Positions 54,263 to 64,000 of a stretch of DNA of 64,000 nt are shown here, piece by piece (the stretch's first letter is position 1; each line of letters starts with the position of its first letter). The notes under the pieces are model-generated. The model ran no database searches. It worked only from the letters and a program-made list of their open reading frames with translations, and was not told the origin of the DNA. Position numbers and translations under genes: made by a program. Origin of the DNA: Molossus alvarezi. Taxonomy: Eukaryota; Chordata; Mammalia; Chiroptera; Molossidae. The DNA lies in NCBI GenBank assembly GCA_037176705.1, contig CM073898.1, positions 26,334,488-26,398,487 of the forward strand, written 5' to 3'.

Positions 54263-57200
54263 CTTGTGTGATGATTCTAAGGTGACTTTTCAAATGCAAA
54301 TCAATGACATTGTACATTACAGTGGAAGCTAAAATAGTTAGGAATTCAGATTCCAGTGCTCCATGGTCAGAGCTTCTGAGGTTCACGTTATAAAACAGAA
54401 AAAGTGTCTACTGGTTTTTCTCATTTTTTCAGCAACATTCCTTGGCAGGAGCCCCACCCAACACAACCCATCACGAAGTGATTTGCTCCAAATCATGTTG
54501 TTAGTTAATGTGAGAACTAGGCCAGCACTTGGTTCTTTTGGTATCTATACTAATTTTCTTCCCTCTGTGTCATTATGTGAAAAACATATTTATGTATAGA
54601 GACATAGAAGTGAAGGACTACATTTCCAAGTTGGTAGATAAATCACGGAACGTTGTTCTACAAGGAACTAATGGACATGCCATATAAACGCAAGTTATAT
54701 TCAAATTTGAGAAAAGTTGGTTGGGCAGAGAACACTGGGCTTGTTCACTGCAGGACTTCTCAAGCTCTTTAGTAGGCTGAGGTGCATTGTGAAGTCTTAT
54801 GACAGATTTATATCGCAAATTCATTTGACCATTGAACACTTTACTTCACTCTACACCCTTGCACATTAACCGGAAATTTTTGTCCTGGAATACAATTTGG
54901 GAAATGCTCAAATGTTTGAGGAACAACTATTTCACAATGCTGCAGTGAATGAAATAGCCCTTATTCCAATAACACACAATCTAATTGGAGAGAGAAACCA
55001 TAAGTACATGAAAAATGAAATTAAATTACATGAAATAATGTGACATTTAACGATTGTCTAATGAATGCCTGCTATATGCCATTTCTGTCTGGGTGTGTTG
55101 CATATTTTACATCTCTAACCAGGAAGATATGATTCCAAATTTTGTGCTCAGTTTATGATATCAAAATCTTGAAACAAGATATAATCCAAGATTTTAAAGT
55201 TTATAGTATTATAGGGCTTTCAAAAGTTATTTCAGAAAGGAAATGAATGAAGTTAGATTTTTTGATTCTTTTGATAAAACAATAGAGTTGATGAAAATAG
55301 TTTTAAAATGATGGCGTCTTCAGAAAGTAGCTCCAAAGCCGGGAAGCTGCAGACCCAATGTTTAGTGACATTGAGTTACCAGTGAGTATCAGTAAAGGCC
55401 TGCAGACTGATCGGAAATGCTGCTGTCATTTTCAGAAATTCCATTTCTTGATGATGGAACATGCTAATACGATCTTGAACATTCTGGATAAGGGATGGGG
55501 GAGATATTGCAAGGAAAGCTGTTAGATAAAATAAATTAAGCAGTACTGAGATTGTTGTGCCTGAGGGAGAAAAAATTACCCCAAACCAAAAAGAATTCCT
55601 TATAACAGACACTGACTTGTTTTAACTTTTAGAAGTTGATTTTTCCCCACAAGGGGGTAGATTTTAATCAGGTTTACTTAGGCTACAAAGTAAAACAAAC
55701 AAACAAACAAACCAAACCAAAACAAAACAAGGGCCACACAGTCTACTTTTGACTATTCTCAGCAGGTACTCTTTATGTTATTTTATAATTGTCAGCATTA
55801 AATCCAGTATGTCTTATTAAATGGAACTAATATTTGTTATATGGAGTTCCTGTACACATGATCCTTATTCTGGCCACACTTGAGCTCTTATTGTCTTGAG
55901 CCAAATGTGGAAAATAGATTTTATTTCTTCAGTCAGCACCATCTGATTGGAGTGGGTTGACTGTGCTGGGTGTGGACAAGTACTCTGAGGCTACTTCAGG
56001 ACTGAGTGGGGAAGGAGCAGAGTGTAATTGATTCCTGATGCCTGTTATGGATTTGGAGGGGTAGGGGTAGAACTGGGTGCCATGGTTCGACTCTTATTAG
56101 AATTATAAGTCCTCAACCAGAAACCCAGAAGCTATCTCCAGTGGGTCTGTCATTAATCTGACAATACAGTATCTAGAATTAAGTAGATACTGACTTCCCC
56201 ATAGAATTATTGAGAGCATCACCCAGGTGTGGGGTTTTTTGGACTACTTAGAGAAATGTTTCTCTATCCAATATCTTTGGAACTTTAGTCCTAAGGACTG
56301 ACTCCATAATAATGGAACATGAGAACTGAAGACAGACTTTTAATTTAAAAAGAGAAAATTAAAATCTTTCTCGTACTTAAAAACAGAGTGAACATCTCAT
56401 GAACAAGGTCAGAAACACCAAGTGCCTAGCATTTGAAACCAGGGCCCTGGGGGGACTTCTACTTCCTGTGAAGGAAACGGGGGATAAAACCTGCTGCTGA
56501 CCAATGCCTTGGCCTGAAGCTTCTAAGACCAATGCCTAGAAAGTGACCCAGATCCAGACTCCTAACCAAGAACCAAAGCAAGGTACTCTCTAGATGGGTA
56601 CCTGTCATATTCCTAACACTGCTCGATGTCTTAACTCACCATTAATACTCTTAATTCTGATCTGGGAGTAAAGTAACCATAAAAACTCTAGGCAGGAAGG
56701 GATGGGAGGAATATAAACAAAGAAAAACAATTTTAACACAAAGATAAGTTTGCAAATAAAATCCAAAAGAGATGAGAAAGACAGCCAATACAATCAATAA
56801 GATTGTATGAAGAGGATTAAACCCAGATGAAATGAAAATAATAAAGCAGTTTTAGAAGCCAGCTTTCTTTCACTACGGCACACTTCCTGGGTCCAATGTA
56901 AAAAAACCCTTCATTCTCTAGACGTTTAGAAGTCCATAGGCTTCTGAGACAAATATCTTTCACAGTATTATGTCCATGACTACCTAAGGAAGGAAGGAAC
57001 TGCTTTTTAATATGAGTACTGGTTTATTCAAGTATAGGGATCAATTTAGCCGAAGATGTCTTATTATCCAAAAATAACACTTCAACTTCCTTTGTATAGT
57101 CTTGAAACTAGAAAGCATTTCTCATAGCAAAAATTTTAGAATTCATCTTCACAACTTTAAAGCATGTGGAATATCACACATGTATAAATGGAGAAGCCAA

Positions 57201-57590
57201 CTTGCAATAAATCCAAACTTCAGTTTGGGATATCTTATTCTAAGGTGACTGTTTTTGTAAATTTCCTGATTCTTGACTTTGTTTAGAAATTGCCTTAACT
57301 TCATTTTCAATTATTTTTCATTGGTTGATGTTGTTGCAATACTTTGGGCATAATAGCAGTGGCGAGGGAAACGGTGTATCATTAGAACCCCTGGAGGAGC
57401 TGGGATGATGTATAGTTTGAAGTAGTAGAGTAAATAGGGTCACATAATAATTCTATATTTGGAAATGAAATACAATAACCCCTCTTTTGAAAATAAAAGT
57501 GTCTCTATTATTTTTGTGATTTAAGCTACTGAAAGGAATGCTTGGCAACGTTTTTTGGGTGGGATGTGGCTAAGAAGGGCTGAGAAATAT
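54263..57590. other. Unassigned non-coding DNA
   Basis: About 3.3 kb. A possible old DNA-transposon relic lies around 54740-54935, and an (AAAC)n simple repeat at about 55692-55730. No exon or recognised protein in any frame. Confidence 0.4.
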
Positions 57591-57596
57591 TTGTGG

Positions 57597-57835
57597 AATG
57601 GGGGCCACAAGGGCTATGGAATCAGAAATTTAGGTCTGAATCCCAGCTCCACAGCATAGTGACTGTGTGCCTGAGGCAAATTGCTTAATTTCCGAGCCTC
57701 AGTTTCCCCAGCAGCAATATTTATATATTGGAGAGTAATAATTATTTTATAGATTTGACCTGAGGATTTATCAAGTACCTATAGATATCCTAGAAAAGTA
57801 CCCAGTCCAAGGGAGGTATTCAAATATAAACTTTC
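57597..57835 (+). repeat. MIR SINE
   Basis: GGTCTGAATCCCAGCTCCAC, GCAAATTGCTTAATTTCC, GAGCCTCAGTTTCCCCAGC, 'gacctgaggatttatcaagt' follow the MIR consensus in order. Confidence 0.88.
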
Positions 57836-57955
57836 CTTTTTTTTAAAAAAATTATTCTTTCATTCAAATAACCGTATAGTTGCTTTGACTGGTCACATCT
57901 GGTCTGCAGCCCATCTGATGCGGAGTCAGGCACACACGGACTGATTAAAATAAAG

Positions 57956-58456
57956 GTGATTTTGAAGAAAGGAGTCATTGCAACACTTTTTTTTAGAGTT
58001 GAGAATTGGGAAAGGGAAGTGTTTCATTTTCTTGGTTTGGATTGGGATGGTTTCTCTCCCTGCCAAGTCCTCAGTGTGCGGAAAGGAAATGCCAAGTGTT
58101 GGGCTGGCTCCCGGTGGTGGGGACCAGTCAGTGACAGCTCAGGAAGTGCTTCCCCTCTCATAGCCTGCAGGGGGCTCCCATCTGTCTTCTCGCAGTGTTG
58201 GGAAGGACATGCTCTCCATGTTGGAAACAGAGTAGGCTGCTCCATAAACCCCTGCTCTCATGATAGATTCAACATTGGGGGGCAGTCTTTTAAGACCCTC
58301 CTGGTCACAGGCAAAGCTGTTCTTCATCACAAAGAATCAGTTTTCCCAATGGACAGAGTAGGTGGTTTCCTCTGTGGAGCTATTTGCTGGATAACTGACA
58401 GGCTCCCTTACTTGAATATAGTACTGACTTTTAGACATTCACTTCTTTGCTGTTAG
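57956..58456 (+). other. 166-codon open frame of unknown status
   Basis: The longest open frame outside L1. It starts at an ATG at 57956 without a notable Kozak context (gattttg ATG-proximal region is T-rich). The product would be Cys- and Trp-rich with no signal peptide, transmembrane helix, repeat or family motif that I recognise. Shorter frames overlap it on both strands, which suggests compositional openness. Most likely chance. A single exon of an unannotated transcript is not excluded. Confidence 0.2.
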
Positions 58457-58690
58457 AAATGATGGGGTGGGGACTGCAGATTGGGTCTCTCCACACCCGC
58501 TTCAGTCTTTCTCACGTGCTTGTGTACTGCACAGGGTGGAGGACTGAAAACTTCCTTTTTCAGACTTCCTTGTAGAAGGGATTAGATATGATCTGGGTTC
58601 CACCAGTTGGGCACACTTAAAGGAAACTTAAATTCAGAAATCAGTTTGACAGGGAGAACAGCAGGGTGGCAGAAGGCCATCTGTTTTTTG
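58457..58690. other. Unassigned non-coding DNA
   Basis: No feature recognised. Confidence 0.4.
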
Positions 58691-58945
58691 TTTTGTTTTT
58701 GTTTTTAATCCTCACCCAAGGATATTTTTCCTTTTATCTTCAGATAGAGTTGGATGGAGTGAGAGAGAGTGAGAGAGAGAGACATTGATGTGAGAGAGAC
58801 ACATTGATTGGTTGCCTCCCGCATGACCCCAACCAGGGCCGGGGACCAAACTGCAACAGAGATTTGTGCTGTTGACTGGAATTGAACCCGCAACCCTTTG
58901 GCCTATGGGCCGACACGCTAACTGCTGAGCCAAACCAGCCAGGGC
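58691..58945 (-). repeat. VES-type bat SINE
   Basis: Complete copy: T-rich tail complement, CCTCACCCAAGGATATTTTT, GA-rich stretch, B-box complement GGAATTGAACCCGCAACC, head ending GCCAAACCAGCCAGGGC at 58945. The flanks AGAAGGCCATCTGTTTT and AGGAGGCATATGTTTT resemble an imperfect TSD. Confidence 0.93.
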
Positions 58946-59164
58946 AGGAGGCATATGTTTTACTCATGAAAATCCAGCAGACATGAAATTGCTCAAGGTC
59001 CCAGCCATTCTAAAGGGACTGCCTGGTCCCCAGATCCTAGCTGGCACAGTCTGACCACAGAGCCAGCATCTTCCCAATTCCACACTCCTGACTGTGGCAG
59101 AGGTAAAAAAAGTTCCACTGTTGGGCCAGTTTGCAGTGGTGTTTTAGAAGTCAGGCCCAGCCTA
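58946..59164. other. Unassigned non-coding DNA
   Basis: No feature recognised. Confidence 0.4.
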
Positions 59165-59946
59165 GATAGATACCCAGAAGAGAGGTTGCTGGGTCATATG
59201 GTAACTCTATTCTTAAATTTTTTGGGAGCCTTCATACTGTTTCCCAAAGTGGCTGTACCAGTCTACATTCCCACAAGAAGTGAATGAGGGTTCTTTTTTC
59301 TCCAATACTTGTTATTACTTGTCTTGTTGATAATAGCCATTCTAATAGGTATGAGGTAGTATCTCTTTGTAGTTTTGATTTGCATTTCCCTAATAGCTAG
59401 TGAAGTTGAGCATCTTTTCATACATCTGTTGGCCATTTGTATGTTTTCTTGGGAGAAGTATCTGTTCAAGTACTCTGCTCATTTTTTAATTGGATTGTTT
59501 GTTTGGTATTGAGTTGTATGAATTTTTTATATATTTTGGATATTAACCCCTCGTCAGAGCTGTTGTTTGCAAATATATTCTCTCATTTGGTTGGATGCCT
59601 TTTTGTTTTGTTGAAGGTTTATTTTGCAGTGCAGAAGCTTTTTAGTTTGATATAGTCCTATTCATTTATTTTTTGTTTTTACTTCCCTTGCATTTGGGGT
59701 CAAATTCATAAAATCTTCTCTAAGGCCAAGGTCTATAAGTTTAGACACACAGACCAGTGCAATAGAATTGAGAACCCAGAAATAAAACCACATGTATATG
59801 GGCAAGTAATTTTTGACAAAGGAGCCAAAATCATACAATGAAGAAAAGAAAGCCTCTTTAATAAACGGTGCTGGGAAAATTGGAAAGCCACATGCAGAAG
59901 AATGAAACTGGACAACAGTTTGTCCCCATGTACAAAAATTAATTCA
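59165..59946 (-). repeat. L1 ORF2 fragment with 5' inversion
   Basis: 59165-59741 is antisense ORF2 3' region ('agatacccagaagagaggtt', 'gtgaagttgagcatcttttc', 'gcagtgcagaagctttttag'). At about 59742 the orientation flips: 59742-59946 is sense ORF2 ('gcaagtaatttttgacaaag', GCCTCTTTAATAAACGGTGC TGGG). The two parts are near neighbours in an intact L1, as in a twin-priming inversion. The 3' UTR and tail are missing. Confidence 0.8.
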
Positions 59947-60061
59947 GTAGTTGTATTTCAAAAATCTTTAAATCTTCTGGCTGACTGGTTTCATCCTTCA
60001 CAACTGCTGTGAACTGTGGAAACAGTAGGAATTTTTATGGGGTGAAAAGAGAGAAGTTGGG

Positions 60062-60295
60062 TGACATAGTGAGAACAGCATGAGCTTTGGAGCCAGAACG
60101 CCTGGTTTCCACACCTGATCTGCCATTTACTGGTTATGGGTCCTTGAGTAAATTTCCCGTCTCTGTGCTGTAGTTTCTTTTTGAAAATAGGAACTGTACC
60201 AAGCACCTTTGAGGGATGCTATGTGAATCAAATAATGTAGAAACATATGAAAAGCATCTTTTACATAGCAGGCACTCAATAAATATTTGATATAT
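60062..60295 (+). repeat. MIR SINE
   Basis: GAGAACAGCATGAGCTTTGG, CTGCCATTTACTGGTTATGG, and the end CATAGCAGGCACTCAATAAA follow the MIR consensus. Confidence 0.88.
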
Positions 60296-60351
60296 TTATA
60301 AATAACCACACGTGTGGATATATAAATTGACGATATAAAAGACGGCCAAAA

Positions 60352-60392
60352 TGAGTGTGTGTGTGTGCGTGCATGTGCACACGCATGTGTAG
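60352..60392 (+). repeat. (TG)n microsatellite, interrupted
   Basis: TG repeats with CG, CA and TGCACA interruptions. Confidence 0.8.
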
Positions 60393-60599
60393 GATAGAGG
60401 TGGAATGGTGAGGGGGGCATGGATACTTGGAGAAGGCATCAGGAAAAGAACAAAGCATTTCTGAAGGGCTGGTGAGAGGCCATTGCGGTCCAAATGTAGT
60501 GCCTTCCAGACATTATCACACTTTTCTTACCCACAGAAATGCTTTCTAATACCTTAGACAGAATTAATTAGCATGTGTATAGTTCTGAGGATGGACCCT

Positions 60600-60805
60600 A
60601 TTCAAATAATGGTTTCAATCCTTATTTGTTCTGTGACCACAGGCAAGTTACTAAACTTGCCTTTGTTGCAGTTTGTTCATAGGTAAAATGAGGATAAAAA
60701 TAAGACTGATCTCATGGGATTTTTGAGGTTTAAATAAGTTAAGACACATAAATCATTTAGAAGGGTTCCTGGCATATAGTAAGTGCTCAATAAAATTACT
60801 TTTGT
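60600..60805 (+). repeat. MIR SINE
   Basis: 'gtgaccacaggcaagttact', 'aggtaaaatgaggataaaaa', CCTGGCATATAGTAAGTGCT then CAATAAAA. Good MIR core and end. Confidence 0.85.
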
Positions 60806-60839
60806 TCTTATTGATTAATTATAATTTACTACCATGGAG

Positions 60840-61205
60840 GCAGTGTGTATACGCATGTACAGATGCATGACTTTGTCTACATGTTTGTATATATGTGCTT
60901 GTGGTATATACATGTGAATGTATGTTTGAATAAATGTGTATGTGTGTACATGTGTGGATGCATATATACTTTTAGGTGTGTATATGTATGTATATTAAGT
61001 TTACATGTGTTGTGCATGTGCTGTATGATGCAAGTGCTTGTGTTTGTATGTATGCATTCATGTTTATGTATGGGTGTATTTATTGTATGTTTGTGTGTAT
61101 ATGTGCTTGGTATGTGTGTATATTGAGTGTATATATATATCGATATGTGTATGTGTATATGTTGAGTATGTACATACATATGTTCACATGTGTATATAAA
61201 CAAGT
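60840..61205 (+). repeat. Long degenerate TG/TATG/CATG repeat
   Basis: About 365 bases almost entirely alternating purine-pyrimidine on the plus strand, built of TGTG, TATG, CATG and TATATA words. No fixed unit. Long frames on both strands (Cys/Val/Tyr-rich plus; His/Thr/Ile-rich minus) are artefacts of the repeat. Confidence 0.85.
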
Positions 61206-62926
61206 TGCTGTGTATGGTTGTCTAGGATGTACAGTATGTAACCCAGAGACTGCCATTTACATTCTAGTCTATCTGAATGTACAACCCTATGAGGTGGCCC
61301 TATGTGTTACTTGTAGAAGTAGGAGACACAGTAAAGGAACCACTAGAGGGTACCATTTTCTATTTTTTTCACATTGAACACAAGGGCACTAGGTTTTCTC
61401 TCTCTCCCCACACAACTGGAAAGAAAGAAAAAAAGATAAAACTATCTATTTTGTGCACTATACATTTGCCTAAAGTACTTTATGCCTGGTTTGCTTTAAT
61501 GGATTTTACATTTTACTGTTTGTCATTGTTTGAATCCAGCACAGCTGGTTTATCAATCTAAGGAACATTACCTCTTTGGAAAGCACACTCTAGCGCCCTA
61601 AAGTACACTCGAGCTAAGCCATTCCAGAAATCTTGGCAAGAGCGTTTACTGGTAGTTTAGGGAAGTTATGGGCCTTCAGGATGGAGGACCAAATATCGCC
61701 GAGAACTCGACTTCTCATCTGCCAAATTCAGTTTTCATAAAACCATAGGATTTTACACCTGGCAGCCACTTTGGGCAGAGATTTAAGTGTTCTCAATTCT
61801 TCATCTGCCTCCACACTCATCATATCTATGGTACAGTTCTATCAGACATCTCTCCTAGTTGAGAACCACTAATTTCGAGCAGTACCTTTAAAATGAATGA
61901 GTGCTCCAAGGCTTAGTGTAAAGGAATTTTCCCAAAGTCATACAGCCAAATGGGAACAGGGCTAGACCCAGAGTCTAGAGAGCTTAGCTGCTAGGTGGAC
62001 TTTCATATTTATATTTGTTTTTATTTTTGGTTTGATTACCACTACGTTTCCAGGCATGGATTCTAGTCTGGTGTTCCTGGAATCATTTTCTCAAGGGCAC
62101 GCAGGATAAACACCAAAACGTTAAAATCCTTATATTTTCGTTATAGGTGATGAGAATGTGCAGTCAGGAGGAGTGGACTGAATTTTTCCAGGCCTCACAT
62201 TCCCTATCCTGCTATCTTCTTAGCTTAGGAGGTAATTCTTACAGTTGAGTTTTGACATTGAGGAGAAGAAATCTCTATAAAAAATGTGTTGATTGGGGTT
62301 TAAATAGTTTCTCCATAACCTTTCTCAGCTTCTGAATAAAGTGAAGACATTGCAAAATATGGGGACCATGACTGTGGAAATTTCAAAAAATTTCCACAAA
62401 CTACATAGTTGAAGAACTGGGTTGAAAACTCAGTCAGTATTCCACCTGTGCTTAGAAATGAACTAAGACTTCCTTCCTAAAAGTTGGTAGAAGGTACTCT
62501 TTGTGTCCATTTCACATGTGCTATCTGTGTGTACAATGCAAGATTTGTATGAACTAGAAAACTACACTTCCATCTCTATTCTGCATGGCTAATGTGTAAA
62601 TAATTGAGTGTCACCACAGTATAATCTCCTCTCTCACTTTCAGGGTAACACCTCCGTTCAGAGCTTGGGACCTCCAGTGGGCAGAAGTGGTGGTGGTGGG
62701 AGACTTACTGGGTTCATGATATCCTTGTTGGTACTGACTCCACCAGTGATGGGCTGAAAGGAGGCAATAGAGAGAGGTTTTTATTCACCCCATCTGTTCA
62801 ACACACCAGAGAAGTAGCCAGTCAGAGTTGGGGGAGATGTCACAGAAACCTGGATGAGCTGCTCTTGAGGAAAGTCCATTTAAGACTGAAGACTAGTCTG
62901 AATTGTGCACAGCAGTTTATGGATTT
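61206..62926. other. Mostly unassigned; short MIR
   Basis: A minus-strand MIR fragment at about 61915-61975 ('cccaaagtcatacagccaaa' then TGGGAACAGGGCTAGACCC). No exon or other named repeat is supported. Confidence 0.45.
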
Positions 62927-63204
62927 GACAAGGGATTTTTTTTTTTAATCCTCACCCAAAGATATTTTTCCTTTTATTTATCTTTTTAGATAGAATGGGA
63001 GGGAGGGAGAGAGAAAGAGAGAGAGAAACATTGATGTGAGAGAGACACATTGATTGGTTGCCTTCCGCATGACCCTGACTGGGGCTGGGATCAAACCTGC
63101 AACTGAGGTACATGCCCTTGACCAGGAAACAAACCCAGGATCTTTGGTCCACAGGCTGGCGCTCTGACCGCTGAGCCAAATCGGCCAGGATGACAAGGGA
63201 TTTT
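62927..63204 (-). repeat. VES-type bat SINE with TSD
   Basis: Body 62940-63191 between perfect GACAAGGGATTTT copies (62927-62939, 63192-63204). Complete tail complement, GA-rich stretch and head ending GCCAAATCGGCCAGGA. Confidence 0.95.
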
Positions 63205-63610
63205 AAATAAGGACTAACTGGAACAGAGAATTGGGTCAAGGACATTCCAAACTCCTTCTCTCTTGGAAAATGCAGGCTGGATAGATGGCTCCTCATTTCA
63301 GTTTTAATAAAAATAAAATAAAATAAGCTACAAGAATATGTTTCCTATGAGACAGAACTTTCTGCAAAATAAGTGAAAAGATACATCACTCTGAAAATTC
63401 AGAGGAAGAGCAGGCTTATTAAAATAATTTACTGTAGGGACCACAAGGGAAGATTTAATAACTGTTTAGCTGCCTCAGTAAAAGGCAAGAAGACATGGTA
63501 TCTATAAAACAAAAGCAGAAAATGAAGAGAGAATATCCAGAGATGTAATCAGGGCAACTGGTGTAATAAGAAAGGATGAAAAAAATTAAAAGTGAAGTAG
63601 AATTGCATCC
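63205..63610. other. Unassigned AT-rich DNA
   Basis: Contains a short (AAAAT)n at about 63307-63326. The right part may already belong to the L1 that follows. Confidence 0.35.
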
Positions 63611-63614
63611 TTAA

Positions 63615-64000
63615 ATGACACACTAGAGCATATGGATTTAAGTAATATCTTTAGAGCATCTCACCCCTGAACAGCAGGATATACATTCTTTTCAAGTACA
63701 CATGCAACATTTTTTAGGATAGACCACACATTAGGCCATAAAATGAGTCTCGATAAATTTAAGGAGATTGAAATCATACCAAGTATCTTCTTTGACTATA
63801 ATGGCATGAAACTAGAAATCAATCACAAGAAAACATTGAAAAACATGCAAAGACATGGAGGTTAAATAACATGTTACTAAACAATGAATGGGTTAACATT
63901 TAAACCAGGGAAGAAATCAAAAGATACCTTGAAACAAATGAAAAGGAGAACACAAAAACCCAAAAATCTATGGGGCACAGTGAAAGCAGTCCTAAGAGGG
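63615..64000 (+). pseudogene. L1 ORF2 fragment running off the window
   Basis: Sense L1 ORF2, end of the endonuclease into the following Z region: 'tacattcttttcaagtacac', 'ggatagaccacacattaggc', 'ggcatgaaactagaaatcaa', 'aacatgttactaaacaatga', with internal stops and small insertions. The text is distinct from L1-A and L1-B and on the opposite strand. The rest lies beyond base 64000. Confidence 0.8.

Noticed and set aside
60845..61377. Cys/Val- and His/Thr-rich frames, up to 133 codons
   Set aside because: Low-complexity translation of the TG-rich repeat, seen on both strands.
1..64000. A novel multi-gene biological system
   Set aside because: I found no gene cluster. Everything recognisable is mobile-element-derived or ordinary non-coding DNA, so I do not claim one.

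Overview
This window is non-coding nuclear DNA from a mammal, almost certainly an echolocating (yangochiropteran, probably vespertilionid-type) bat. The diagnosis rests on at least 14 copies of a tRNA-derived SINE with the bat VES layout (tRNA-like head, CT-rich stretch, GTGAGGATT-type end, A-rich tail), together with L1 activity and mammal-wide relics (MIR, L2, MER5A, MLT1, 7SK). I found no convincing protein-coding exon, intact gene, CRISPR array or prokaryotic feature. The window is intergenic or inside a large intron.

Layout. 1-12.5 kb: old L1 pieces, a MIR, a 7SK retropseudogene, a pair of VES SINEs on one target, an MLT1-type LTR and a MER5A. 12.5-15.4 kb: a complete 'half-L1' (HAL1-like) element with target-site duplication (TSD), 5' UTR, ORF1 and 3' UTR but almost no ORF2. 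15.5-20.3 kb: SINEs, a 51-bp tailless SINE fragment with a perfect TSD, and ancient L1 pieces. 20.3-25.3 kb: the most repeat-poor block, where candidate regulatory DNA is best sought. 25.4-27.7 kb: VES copies, one carrying a solo class II-type LTR in its A tail.

29.2-38.65 kb is one full-length, decayed, minus-strand L1 (L1-A, about 6.4 kb once its guests are removed). It carries four later insertions: a young L1 3' fragment, a VES, a second HAL1-like element and another SINE. 40.8-41.3 kb is a nested SINE pair, 41.5-42.3 kb an L2, 42.9 kb a hAT-like element, and 43.9 kb a 126-bp mariner-like MITE flanked by TA. 45.4-51.2 kb is a younger full-length L1 (L1-B, 5,806 bp, 13-bp TSD) with a nearly whole ORF1 and a readable but broken ORF2. 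51.2-64 kb holds an L2, several MIRs, an inverted L1 fragment, a long degenerate TG-rich repeat, two VES SINEs and an L1 ORF2 fragment running off the right edge.

The elements form a dependency network rather than a pathway. L1 ORF1p/ORF2p are the machinery that also mobilised the SINEs, the HAL1-like elements and the 7SK copy. Coordinates of fragments without TSDs are approximate. Family names come from recognition of sequence, not from a database search.
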